This document shows positions 26,400 to 37,288 of a DNA stretch of 64,000 bases, piece after piece. The DNA comes from Rhexocercosporidium sp. MPI-PUGE-AT-0058 (lineage: Eukaryota; Ascomycota; Leotiomycetes; Helotiales). The stretch is from the NCBI GenBank assembly GCA_020746875.1, contig JAGTJL010000005.1, positions 2,728,001 to 2,792,000 on the forward strand. Direction: 5' to 3'. The position numbers were made by a program, and so were the translations under genes. The notes under the pieces were generated by a model. It was not told where the DNA came from and ran no database searches. It saw only the letters and a program-made list of their open reading frames with translations. Within the stretch, counting starts at the first letter, position 1; each line of letters opens with the position of its first letter.

Positions 26400-28400
26400 T
26401 AGTAATAAAAGCAATTCCTTTTTCGAAGACGTCTTATATATTTCTATCGAATATATAAAGCAAGAATTTATAATTTTAAAAACGAACTTTTATAATTATT
26501 CCTTTTATAAAAACTTTATTAAAACTCCTTTCGGCAAAGAACGTATATTTAATATTATATTAATTAAGAAAATCGAGCTTACTTTTCAATTTATTACGGA
26601 TTATAATATTTTATTAATAACGTTTTTATTTCAAGAACGTAAATAAGTTTCGCAGGTTTATATTATATATAAAACGAAAAATAAAAAAATTAAGCTTATA
26701 AATTAAATAAATAAAATAAAAGATGCGCTTAAAAGCTATAAAGATTAATATAAAGTCTTTAAAGAAAAAGACTTTCTTTAAAAGCAAATTAAGAAATATT
26801 AAAATATCTTATTCTTTTATTTTATTAACTTTTCTCGCGGATTTAAGATTACAGAAAAGCGATTTACTATTTTAAATATTAAAAATATATTATAATTAAA
26901 AGAAAAAGCTTTCTTTAACGAAATTATATTAAATCGAGAAGGTATTATTATATTTAATTAAATTAAATATAAGAAATTCTATAAAGATATTTCGCTATTT
27001 ATAATTATTAAAATAATAAATTATAAAGCTTAGCAAGTATTATACTTTCCATTTCTTAAAGCGTTAGCTCCCGAAATCAAGAAAATAATAAAAGACAGAC
27101 TCAATCGTAAGGTTCTCGAACTTTTTAAAAAGCTATATCGTAACGCTTAATTCTTAATTAAAAAAAAAGAATTAAGAAAATACCGCTTAATTAATTCGGT
27201 AATTATATTTAACGCAATTATTTTAAGAGACGTTAATTTACTTTCTTTTATTAATAAATTTTCAGAGGAATTTATAAAATGCCATATCGCGAGCTTAATA
27301 AACTTATATTTAAGTTATAATCAATAAGTATTATATTAAAGCAGCCGAGATATAACAGCCTTCTTCGTGCTTAATATCGGATTAGTCTGAAACACGACGC
27401 TACTTTAAGAAGCTACAAATTCTATTACTTAATTCGTAAAAACAATTAATAAAATATTAAAAAATATTATACTTTTTATTATAATACTATTCTTAAATAA
27501 CGTTAGCGTAAAAAGATTATATATAAACTATAATCGGAAGAAAGCACGGCCTAAAATTCGCTAATTTATCTTTAAGCACTTTCTTAACTTCGATAAGATA
27601 TTAAAACGCTTTAAGCGCGCTAAAGCTATTATAAGTCTTAAATTTCAGTTTTATTATAATAATATAAACGTCGTCAACTACGCATATAACTTATAAAAAA
27701 AAAAACCTTTAATTATATATTTAATTAAAATATAAAAATAAAAAGAATTAAAGAACGTTATAAAAATTAAAAGATTTCTAAGTCTAATTACCTACTTTCG
27801 CATTTAAATTAAAGACTTTCGTTTATTAGCCGAATTATTATACGACTTTATTAAAAAAGGAATTAAATTTATATAAAACCTTATAATTTATAATTAAATA
27901 ATAAAAACCTTTTAAAATATCTTATATTCTTTCTTAATACTTTACAAGATCGATTACTTTAAAGGCGCTAGCGAAATCGTCGTTTTTATAAACTTTAACG
28001 GAATCGGATAAAGTAATTTCCTTAATCAGCGTGATTCGAAAAATAATAAGCTCAGACTAGCGAGGTATAAAAGCGGCTTTTAAACGAAAGCAAAATAAAA
28101 TTATAATATTATAAAAAGAGAATATAAAAGCATGCTCTTAATCCTTAAAAAGCTTAAAATCTAACTTATAAAAGTTTATTTTATTATAAAAACTAACGCA
28201 AATACTCTTATTATTTAACTTAAAGAAGTTATTCACGATTACTTTAATACAATACTTACTCGCTGGCTCGCTTGAATTAAGCTTTTCGACTTCGAAGTGC
28301 GCTATATTAAAGGTATTACGTATATAATAGTAAATACTTTCTTAAAGAGACTTAAATACCTTAAAAATACTGAAAAAGATATTGAAAATAATAATAATAA
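26400..28400 (+). pseudogene. gypsy reverse transcriptase and RNase H, broken
   Basis: The translated plus strand shows gypsy Pol features: an RFLSLITYFRI-like segment (usual gypsy FLGxxxYYRxFI) at about 27770, then KDFRLLAELLYDF (usual KDFSxIAxPLxxL) at about 27810, then IDYFKGASEIVVFI at about 27950 where RNase H starts, and a W-x-F-x-x-E-V-x-Y-x-x-G-like RNase H end near 28270-28320. Stops are frequent. Confidence 0.78.
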
Positions 28401-28699
28401 GGATTAGATTTTAATTAAGCTTAATATAATTAGAATTTACTTAATAAAAGCAAAAAGCACGGAAGACTTAATAAAAGAGCTAAAGACCTTCGATAACCCT
28501 AAGCTAATTTAAAAACGCGATATTCTTATCGATATAAAGCGAAAAGTCCAAGAACTGCGAGATAAGTCGATCGATTAAGTAATATTTAATAGCGACTCGT
28601 ATATAAATTAAAAAAGCGAGACAGACTTATTAATATTTTTAAAATATTATAAGAAGTATTACTAAAAGATAATTACTTATTTAATTACGCTTAAGACTC

Positions 28700-29950
28700 T
28701 AAAAAGTATAAATTTAAAAGCTTTTTATATATTTAAAAAAGAAATATTATTATACGGAATTTATAATTAACGTATTTAAAGACTTTTATTAAAAGGCGCA
28801 CTTATTAAACTCGTTATCGATACCGATAAAGATAAGGTATATATCTTACGAAGTTATTATAATAATTCCGGTTATAAAAAAAAAGAAAGTATATATTATC
28901 GTATTTCTTAACGTTATTTCTGGAAAAGCTGTTTTAAAAATTCCGCGGAATTTATTAAAATATACGATAAGTGCATATTACGTAATATTAAGCGATAAAA
29001 AAAGCTTATAATTCTAATTACTTCAAACGGACTTATAAAAAAATAAATATTAAATATTATTTTTATATTAATACGGAATAGGAAGAAGTATCTCGTTATC
29101 GCCCGGAACGATATAAGCGGTTGGGTCGAAGCTAAGGCGCTTGCTTCGAAGGAGGCTAAAAGTATTACTGATTTTATTTAATAAGATATTATTTGCTAGT
29201 ACGGACTGTTTTAAAAGTTAGTAATCGATAGAAGTATAAAGAATATAAGCGAAATTATTAATTTATTAAATAAAATAGAAATTCGACGAATTCAAATATC
29301 GGCTTATAACGCGAAAGCTAATAATATAATCGAGCAAAGATATAACTTTATTAAGAATATCTTTTCTAAAATAAGAAGAGACTGAATAAGTAACTTATTA
29401 ACGGTTCTATTCGCTGATTGTATTATAATTTATAAACTTATAAGTTATATTTCCTTTTATATAATTTATAGCAAAGAACTAGTTCTTTTTATCGAAATAC
29501 GTTATTTTACTTAAAAAAGCCTTTTTTCAGAAGATATTAAGAGTATTAACGATTTAATTTATATTCGAATTCTCTAATATTAAATACGAAATAATAATAT
29601 AAAAGAAGCTAAGTTTTAAAAGATACGCCGTAAATAAAAAAGAAAAGAAGCTTTCGATGTAAAAAAGGATATTCGAAATAAATTATTATAAATTAAAGAC
29701 TTAGTTCTTAAGTACGATTCTATTCGGGAAATCGATATATTAAAGAGTAAAAAGCTTGACTTTCGGTAACTAAGATTTTACGAAATTTACAAAGCTTTTT
29801 CTAAAAAGAGCTATTATAAGCTAAAAGAATTAAAAGATAATAATATATTCTTCCGCGGTATTTTTATAATTAATCGCCTTAAGCTGTTTTATAAACGAGA
29901 GCGCTTTATTTATTATAAAAACAACGAGCTTTTAGCGATAATTTAATATA
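28700..29950 (+). pseudogene. gypsy integrase, broken
   Basis: The frame shows a DISGWVEAKAL segment at about 29100-29150 (the usual gypsy D-x-x-S-x-W-x-E), a VIDRS segment near 29220 where the second catalytic Asp is expected, and a SAYNAKANNIIEQ segment near 29300-29335 (usual SAYHPQANG-x-x-E-R, the third acidic residue). A DLVLKYDS segment near 29700 fits the C-terminal GPY/F-like part. Several stops interrupt it. Confidence 0.8.
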
Positions 29951-32790
29951 ATAATAATAAAAACTAGCCTGAATCCAGTCTCGAGGAGCGAAATTTACAA
30001 GGCTTTAAAGACTTTAAAGAGCTTATAAAATAAGTTATACGAAATAATAGAATTATTATTAAAATACTTAAAAAGTTAACTTACGCGGAATAAAGTTAAT
30101 ATCAAATCGTTATTTATTTTTCCAGCAAGTAACTTAATCGCTACGATTAATATTATTAATTACTTTTTATTATAATTCTTATAGCTCGTCGCTTAGCGTT
30201 ATCGAACGCTAAATTATAGCGAGGACGTATCTTTTATATCTTACGAGAGGGATAAAGATTAAGGCACGATAATAAAAGTATATATTAAAATATTAAAAGC
30301 TCTTTCTTAAACGACGAAAAATCTCTTTAGTACTTCGAATATTATTTACGCTTATAAATACCTTCCGATCGCATTTATAAGTCGTTCCGTAATAATAATA
30401 TTAATATCTTAATCGAGCTAAATAGTATATTTGCGGTAGCTGCCTTTCGAATAATTCAGTATTACTGACGCTGGACGTACAGGCTCGAAAGCTTATAAAT
30501 ATAATAATTATTAATATATTATAAAACTAAAGAAGCCTCTGAGAAATTCAGAAAGAGTTTTAGTTTTATAAAGTAATTTAATTAAATTAAGTCGATTATA
30601 ATTTGCGCTACAGAAAAGCAGAATCCAATCGAGTACTTATTTTTTATTAAATCTTATAAAGAATTAAATAATAAATCAAACGAGGTTCCTTCGACGAGCT
30701 ATTCCGGAGCGTTAATAGTCTTAATATATTAATAAGCTAAGCGCTGAAAACGATAACTTCCCGAGATATATTATTAAAGCAAGCTCGTATAATAAATCCC
30801 CGAAAGTAATCGAAGACCAGAAATTTTTTTTTAATATTATTTAAATATTTTATAATAAAAAAGATTTACTTTAATTAAAATAACTCTTAAAACTATAATA
30901 AATAAGCTATTAGTTTAAAAAGAAAATATATAACAATTAAGAAATTACGCGTAATTAAATAATTTAAGATTTAAAAAAACTTATAAAGCTAAATAAATAA
31001 AACTAATCTATATACTTAAATAAATAATAAAGCGCGCGATAAGCTATAAGTTATTATAAAAGAAATAAGCTATTATAATTGCTTTATATTAATAATAAAA
31101 ATCGTCAAATCTATTATTAATAATATAAAAAATTTATTCAAATATTAATAACTTTAATATAATATACTTAAAAACAGAGCTTAATATTCTGAGATCGTAA
31201 CAATTAAGCTAAAGATAAGTAAAGCAAGTACGGCTAATAAGTTATAAATCTTTAGCTTTTCTATATCTCTTTTATACTTTTAATCTTCTATATTATAAGT
31301 GCTTTATTTCTAATTAAACTATTAATCCTCGGAAATCAGCGGTCGAGTTATTATAAGCTTAAAGTTTAACGTAAAAGTTATTATTAGATTTTATAAGTTC
31401 TCTCGATCGACGGCTATTAAGTCTAAGCTCTTATATTACTTAAATACTAATAATAATAACTTAATTAAAAGCAAAAGTATAAAATAGCGGATTAAATATT
31501 ATAATAGGCCGAGCCTGCTTTAAGCTATTCTAAATAATATATCGAAGTACTGAAGTAATAATAATTTTATTTCCTCAGAGTTTTAATTAATTAATTCTAA
31601 GATAATAAAATAAGCAGAATTATTTCGTACAAAAGGAGATTCTAATTAATTTAAATTATACGCTTCTTCTTTAATTATTCCGAAATCTCGCTTATCGGAA
31701 TTCAAATATTATTATTATAATTCCGTCGCGATAATAACTTTATAAAAGACTCAAGCAAGTAAATAATATCTTATCGTAAGCACTTAAATTATTTATAAGT
31801 ATTCCTTTGATTTTTTTCTTATAAAGCTATCTCTTATTAAGTAAATTAATTAAATTTCAAATCAGGAACTTCTCTTAATTAAATATCAGTCTTCGGACTC
31901 TTAAACTAAGAATATTAATCGATTAAAAAAGAATATTATTACTTTCGCTTTTAAAATATATTTACTTCTTTCTTAGATTTAAAATCCGATTTAGCTTATA
32001 CCGGCTTATAAAAGTGTTCGAGGAATGCTTTTATTACCTTTAGAATTATTATAAAGTTATATTAATATAAAGTTTTTTAAAAAAGAATTTTACTTTTAAA
32101 TAAAAAGGAATTACTTTAATAAAAAAAAACTTCCGGAAAGCTCGATATTATCAGTTCAGAAGTTACTTGCGATATAATTAATAAAAGCTTAAAATAAGTA
32201 ACGAGATTAAAGATACTTCTTATTTTAATAAAGCAATTAAAGCTATGTTTTTATTTTAAATCTTTAAATCGTATTAGAAGATTATTAAGATTTAGAAATT
32301 AGCGATATCGAAAAAGAAAGAACTTACTTTTAGCTTCTTACTCCTCTTAACTAATTAATAATAAGAAGCAAGTCGAAGGAAAGCGACGACGAAAACGATC
32401 TAAAATAACTTATAACTTATTAAAGCTTTAAAAGTTATTCTCGAGAAGCTTTTACTTTATAACTTACCGCTAAGAAAAGAAAGAAACCGCGAGGAAAACT
32501 AAGCAGCTCGAAGTTAATATATAAAATATAATATCTTTTCTCTTTTCTTTTTAAATATAATAAATCTTAACCGCTTATAATAATTAACTTATTTATTAAA
32601 AAATAATAAGAAAATATAATAAGAAATTATTAAAGTATTATCGGCGTTTTTATCTAATATAATAATTATTAAAATAAAAAAAAATAAAATTATTTAAAAC
32701 CGACTTCGTTGCTATTTAATATCGACTTATTAAAGAAGTAAGAGTAAAGAAAAGAAAATAAAAATAAAGAAAAGACTTAATTGAGTTAAT
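29950..32790 (+). other. extra region between gypsy integrase and 3' end, function unknown
   Basis: About 2.8 kb with no domain I recognise. Fragments such as a Lys/Arg-rich stretch near 32360-32400 suggest former coding capacity. The following part (32790-33570) is also present in the truncated copy at 7677-8460. Some gypsy elements carry an extra 3' reading frame, but I cannot assign one here. Confidence 0.4.
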
Positions 32791-33577
32791 AAAAAAGATG
32801 CTCTGATTAGCTTTTTTTTATTTCTTTATTATATTTCGAACCTCGAAAGTAAGAAGACCGTCTTCCGATTACTTATTTACTTTTAATTTTATATATTTAT
32901 ATATTTTTACTTCTTTAATATACTTTTAATATATTTTCTTTTGTTTTTAATAACGATTAAAAGATTAAAAAAGTTCGTAAAAGATTCGTTAAAATAAAAA
33001 TATAAGAAAAAAGCAAGATTATTAAAGATACGCTAGTTTAAAGTATAAAAGAATATCGACGAATTCGACGCGTTATAAAGATTAATCTTTATTTTATAAA
33101 AAAAGTTAGTTTTTGCGTTATAAGAAAAGGAATTAAGAACTTATTCAGAATATTAATTATATATTAATTTATTTTAAAAGAATTACTTTAACTTTATTAA
33201 AGCTGAAATTTATTCGGATACGATATCTAATAAGGCAAGTTTAAGCGGCAAGAATAATACAATTAATACTAAAAAATATAAAAAGATTAATATAATTATA
33301 AAAAGACGTATAAAGCTTTCTCAGAAGTATTATAAAAAAGAATAATAAAATTATTAAAAAAAAAAAGAAAAAAAAAGAATAATAAAATAAAAGATAATAT
33401 TTGAAGGTGCTAAGCGAGACGATTATTTACTTTCAAAAATAAGGTGCAAGTTATTTGATATTTATTTATCTTTACTTATATATATTTTCCTTTAAGTATT
33501 TAAAGCTTTAAAGCTATAATACTAATTCTTATTTTTTTACTCGAGGTCGAGCATGAGTTTTCTAAAGGAAGGACGCA

Positions 33578-33858
33578 TATAATAGAGTTGACCTCAAAGG
33601 CTTATTTATCACGTGATTAAGTTATATCTTACTATATTTAAGATAGCCTTTAAGATAATATCTTTTAATTATAATAACGATTTTTATTATTATAACTTTT
33701 CTTTTTTATTCAAATTATACCTCTCTCTTCTTTTAATAGATTATATATTTTAAATATATAATATCTCAAGTACTCGTTAAATAAGTATTTCTTACGGTTA
33801 CCCTCCGGCACTTGCTTTACTACCTTCTTATTGTGTGTTTGGTGTTTTCCCCTCTACA
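33578..33858 (+). repeat. gypsy 3' LTR
   Basis: This 281-bp LTR is preceded by a purine-rich tract (AAAGGAAGGACGC) and ends CCTCTACA. It is followed by ATAT, matching the four bases before the 5' LTR. Confidence 0.92.
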
Positions 33859-33862
33859 ATAT

Positions 33863-34964
33863 ATACTAGCCTTTTATAATAAAGGTCTAGCGGCGAATTT
33901 GAGTTTACTTAATATATTATAAGTTCGAGAGCGTCATTATCGACTTCCGCTTGAACGTAATTGTTGGATTTCACTTCGGTAACTCGTGCCGATTCTACCC
34001 TAGAATAGCCGAAGGAGTTTCTACTGCTTACGCGGTCTGGAAATTACCTTCGTATTCCGGGAAATTACGCTCGTATTCAATTACGTAGCTTATATAAGCT
34101 ACGTAATCAGTTACGTAGTCGTAGAAGCTTCTAGAGAAGCTATTATTTTGTATATAACTACCGTAGAGCTCTTCTAGCTCTTCAAGTAAGCAAGCAAGCA
34201 ATTCTACTTTGTCTTTGATCACGTGTCCTTACCTACTGCGCTTCCTCTTCCTGATTGGCTCGCCTATTCTCACAGTAATAGGCGTTATAGTCTTATTTAG
34301 CTTATAATTAGCCTTTTTTATACTTTAATAAAGCACCGTTCTCGGTAAAATTAATTGACTAGCCTTTCTTAATTATTTCCCTTAAGCTTAAAAGGGTCGT
34401 TTTTAACCTCAGAATATAGTTTACTTATTAAATAATTACTTTTATGTCGTTATTACCTTTTATAAGAATATCTCCCGTGCCTAGTATTAGTAATACGTCG
34501 CCGTTAGCGATTATAATTAATTTACAAAGGGTAGGTTAATAGTTAAGTAATTATCCCTTATTAAGCGTATAGTGCTCGCTAACACCGGAGTCTAGAATTA
34601 GTCTGTAATTATAAACGGTTTTAAAAGCTTAATTTATAATATCTCCCTTTAATTAGTCAGAATCGGACTCGCTTAATTACTTTATGGTATTTACAAAAGT
34701 ACTTATAAGTAAGGAAGGTTTAAGCTACACTTTAGGCTTTACATTTGACTTACTCTTTAGTAAGGGTAAGTCGTTTGTATATGCCTTAATAGGCTTTTTA
34801 ACTCTTACGTGCTTATTTAGCGGCGTAATAGTCTTAGATACGGCCATAATAGCCTTCGTAGACTTTGTTTTTAATTCGCCTTTTGACTCCTTAGCCTTTT
34901 TAGCCTTATTAGGCTTTTTATTCGGATTTTCCGAATTATTAGGCCTTAACTTAAGGTATAAGAC
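33863..34964 (-). pseudogene. Copia-1 protease and pre-integrase region, interrupted
   Basis: The minus strand from about 34964 down reads Lys/Ser-rich linker and protease territory. The part at 33961-33863 reads an LDLYYKRLVYI stretch, the spot where copia has its H-x-R-x-G-H pre-integrase motif; it continues in frame into 21273 and below once the gypsy is removed. The solo LTR at 33962-34274 splits this part. The 94-codon plus-strand frame at 34684-34968 is antisense to it. Confidence 0.65.
33962..34274 (+). mobile_element. solo LTR of the Copia-1 family inside Copia-1
   Basis: This 313-bp LTR starts TGTTGGATTT and ends CTATTCTCACA, with a perfect 5-bp target-site duplication GTAAT (33957-33961 and 34275-34279). 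It lies in Copia-1's own protease region in the opposite orientation. A solo LTR normally arises by recombination between the two LTRs of a full insertion, so a second copy of the family once inserted here. The 64-codon minus-strand frame at 34028-34222 is within the LTR and is not a gene. Confidence 0.93.
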
Positions 34965-35726
34965 TTAACACGTAGACGTTATATGTCCCGTGACTTTACA
35001 CTTATTGCAGTGCTTTTTATTACCGCCTTTACCGCCTTTAAACGCTTTATTAGCGTTAAGGTCGGCGTTAGCGCTTATATAAGCTTCTTCCGAAATTAAG
35101 TCGTTAATTAAATCGTTAATATCGATATTCTTAAGATCACTTAACATTTTCTCGTATTTACGAGACGAAAAGGCGTCAAAAGAGCTCGGCAAGCCTTTTA
35201 ATATAAGGCTAGCTATTACAGGCTTAGGAATCTCGCAGTCTAGCTATTTTAAGTATATGGCGCTTGATTAGATTACGCTAATATATTCGTTTATACTCTT
35301 ATAAGAGCTGTAATTAGAATCGACGATTTAATTTATATAACGGCCGACTAGCTCAAGCGTTAATTGGCCGAAAGTAGATTAAATAGCGTTCTATAGCTTT
35401 ATAGCCGTATCTTTGTCTTTAAATTACTCTTAATTTTCCAGCAATATAATCGACTTTAGCGCTCCTAGCGCTTTTTGGCTTTGCGTCTCAAAGTAGTCTA
35501 GCTTCTCGTGATATTTTACGGCTAGCTCATGAGAATAAGGAGCTAATACGGCTCTACCTCCTTCGGTACCCCTAGCGTAATATAAAGATTAGTCTAAAAG
35601 TAAAGCTTTGCCGGAAATATAAGGCATATAGCCGTTAATTTCTAAGAATAGGCTAGCAGGATTTATCCACTTAATATAGTTAGACTTCCCTACTAGCTTC
35701 TCTCCTTTAAAGGCGGTAGCAGCCAT
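34965..35726 (-). pseudogene. Copia-1 gag with zinc knuckle
   Basis: From the ATG at 35726-35724 the minus strand reads a copia gag starting MAATAFKGEKLVGKSNYIKW (the W-x-x-W/F-type retrotransposon gag start). Several in-frame stops fall where Gln is expected. The last 76 codons (35192-34965) are open and contain ASLILKGLPSSFDAF just upstream, as in copia gag, and a zinc knuckle C-x2-C-x4-H-x4-C (CNKCKVTGHITSTC). All metal-binding residues of the knuckle are intact. The gene as a whole is dead. Confidence 0.85.
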
Positions 35727-36553
35727 TTTAAGCTTGTCTCGATTGAGTTTAGCTTTAATTCCTTTAAGCGATTATTACTTATAGTGATTTATTAGACTAT
35801 TTTAGTCTTAGACTTTATTTAAGTCTTTATAACTTCATAATGAGGCTACCCTCCTTAATTTGGTATGCCTTAAATCGATATAAAATCGATATTTAAAGTA
35901 AAAAGTCTTGCCAAGGACTTATATATTACCTTACCAAGGGTTTCGCTTAGCTAGTATTATAACAGGGTTCCCAACGGTCTGCTTAGGCTCTTATTACAAC
36001 GCTAGCGCCACTACTAGCTTGGTTTTTCTCACAGGAATTAGTAAGCTTAACTAGCTATAACCCTCTCCGAGGATGGCTTCTTATACAACTAGAAAAGCCT
36101 AAAAACCACTGTAATTTGTGCTAAACTAGTGACGATACGGACAGCCACTCCCTAATACAAGCCACGCTAGCACGCTACTTATAGCCACTACTAGCGCCGT
36201 AAAAGGTATGGGCGCCTAAGAATAAGAAATTTATTATAAGACCTAGAACCGCAATCTAGGTAGCTACGCACGCTTATAACGTCTAAGGACCGCTAGGTTA
36301 TGATTTCCCTAGGGTTTAGTCTTAAGGTTAAAGGCCTCGGGTCCGTAATACGTCCTAATCGGGTTAGTAAGGGCTTAAAGGAGTTTAGCTTACTTTAGTT
36401 AAGAGAAGCTAGTATGGCTTTATCGACAAGCGTTTGAACGAAAGCAACCGAAGCGGTATTAGCCGAGAAAGCTCGGCTAGTCGTCTCGATCGGGAAGTTG
36501 TGTCGGTTGACTGATATTATTGGCCGCCTTAGCGAATTGCCGAATTGCTACTA
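35727..36553 (-). other. Copia-1 5' leader
   Basis: This is about 830 bp between the 5' LTR and the gag start. It is moderately AT-rich, with no frame of note. A longer than usual leader; no primer-binding site was recognised next to the LTR. Confidence 0.45.
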
Positions 36554-36860
36554 TGTGAGAATAGGCGAGCCAATCAGGAATGAGGAAGCGCAGTAGGTGA
36601 GGACACGTGATTAAAAAGAGAGAATTGCTTGCTTGCTTAAAGAGCTAAAAGAGCTCTTCAGTAGTTATATACAAAATAATAGCTTCTCTAGAAGCTTCTA
36701 CGACTACGTAACTGATTACGTAACTTATACGAGCTACGTAATTGAATACGAGCGTAATTTCCCGGAATACAAAGGTAATTTCCGGGCCGCGTAAGCAGTG
36801 GAAACTCCTTCGGCTATTCTAGGGTAGAATCGGCACGAATTACCGAAGTGAAATCTAACA
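36554..36860 (-). repeat. Copia-1 5' LTR (right), border of the AT-rich block
   Basis: This 307-bp LTR ends AATCTAACA at 36860. Base composition changes sharply at this point from AT-rich transposon DNA to ordinary gene-bearing DNA. It has one copy of the palindromic unit that is duplicated in the left LTR. Confidence 0.88.
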
Positions 36861-37076
36861 CATGAGTGGCATTCATGGCTTCTATTTGAATGGCCAATAT
36901 ACTGTACTGCAAGCATCGAGGCAAAGTTCAGGGTTGAGTGAGCAAGAGTAAGATCGCCTTGGAGGTGGCCGCAGATTGAGGCGAGGAAATCCGGAGCCGC
37001 AAACCAGATGTTGGAGGCAGCAGCATCAGCCAACAAGATACGCTTGGGTACAAACTCAGATTTTTTACATCTAAAC
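36861..37076 (-). pseudogene. possible gene fragment cut by the Copia-1 LTR
   Basis: A minus-strand open frame begins after a TTTAG splice-acceptor-like site near 37077. It reads about 70 normal-looking codons (for example RILLADAAASNIWFAAPDFL and HLQGDLTLAHSTL) up to the LTR edge and then runs into the LTR. Codon use is like the host genes. I do not recognise the family and find no start codon or upstream exon. It may be the stub of a gene broken by the insertion, or chance. Confidence 0.3.
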
Positions 37077-37288
37077 ACAAAAATGGAACGAGCGAAAAAC
37101 AAAAAAGGTTGATTCTGACTTATGTGGTAGTAATGCAGCGCTTTTTGACGTTGTCAACTGATTATGTACCCGAGAGGCGGAAGGCTGAATGAACCTGCCT
37201 TGTTGATTCTAAATCCATTCATTTTCGCTTCACTCGTTATAATAAATTTATCTCATCATATAATGAACCTATACCTGAAGAAAAAAAT

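Larger units (their letters stand above)
21278..33858 (+). mobile_element. full-length RIP-degraded Ty3/gypsy element nested in Copia-1
   Basis: The element is 12.58 kb with 281-bp LTRs at both ends and a 4-bp target-site duplication ATAT (21274-21277 and 33859-33862). On the plus strand it reads gag (about 22800-25400), protease/RT/RNase H (about 26400-28400) and integrase (about 28700-29950), the gypsy order. A further 2.8 kb lies between integrase and the 3' LTR, which makes this element much longer than the usual 5-8 kb. Many stops are present in all coding parts. It sits in the Copia-1 integrase, so it is younger than Copia-1. Confidence 0.92.
10277..36860 (-). mobile_element. Copia-1: large minus-strand copia element split by three insertions
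   Basis: The element is bounded by inverted-orientation LTRs (10277-10617 and 36554-36860; on the coding strand they start TGTTAGATTT and end TCTCACA). Reading leftwards the order is gag (35726 down), protease region, integrase, reverse transcriptase, RNase H, a purine tract (AAGAGGGCG near 10620) and the 3' LTR. This is the copia order. Three later insertions interrupt it: a solo LTR at 33962, a gypsy at 21278-33858 and Copia-3 at 10982-18423. Without them the element would be about 6.2 kb, a normal copia size. It carries some in-frame stops, often at expected Gln codons, but is clearly less damaged than the elements nested in it. The bases outside the two LTRs (AATGC left, CATGA right) do not match as a target-site duplication. 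Confidence 0.85.

Noticed and set aside
34028..34222. Minus-strand frame of 64 codons ending in YEGNFQTA
   Set aside because: It lies wholly inside an LTR and comparable frames occur in the other LTR copies, so it reflects LTR composition rather than a gene.
34684..34968. Open plus-strand frame of 94 codons
   Set aside because: It is the reverse of the Copia-1 gag/protease linker, which reads better on the minus strand.
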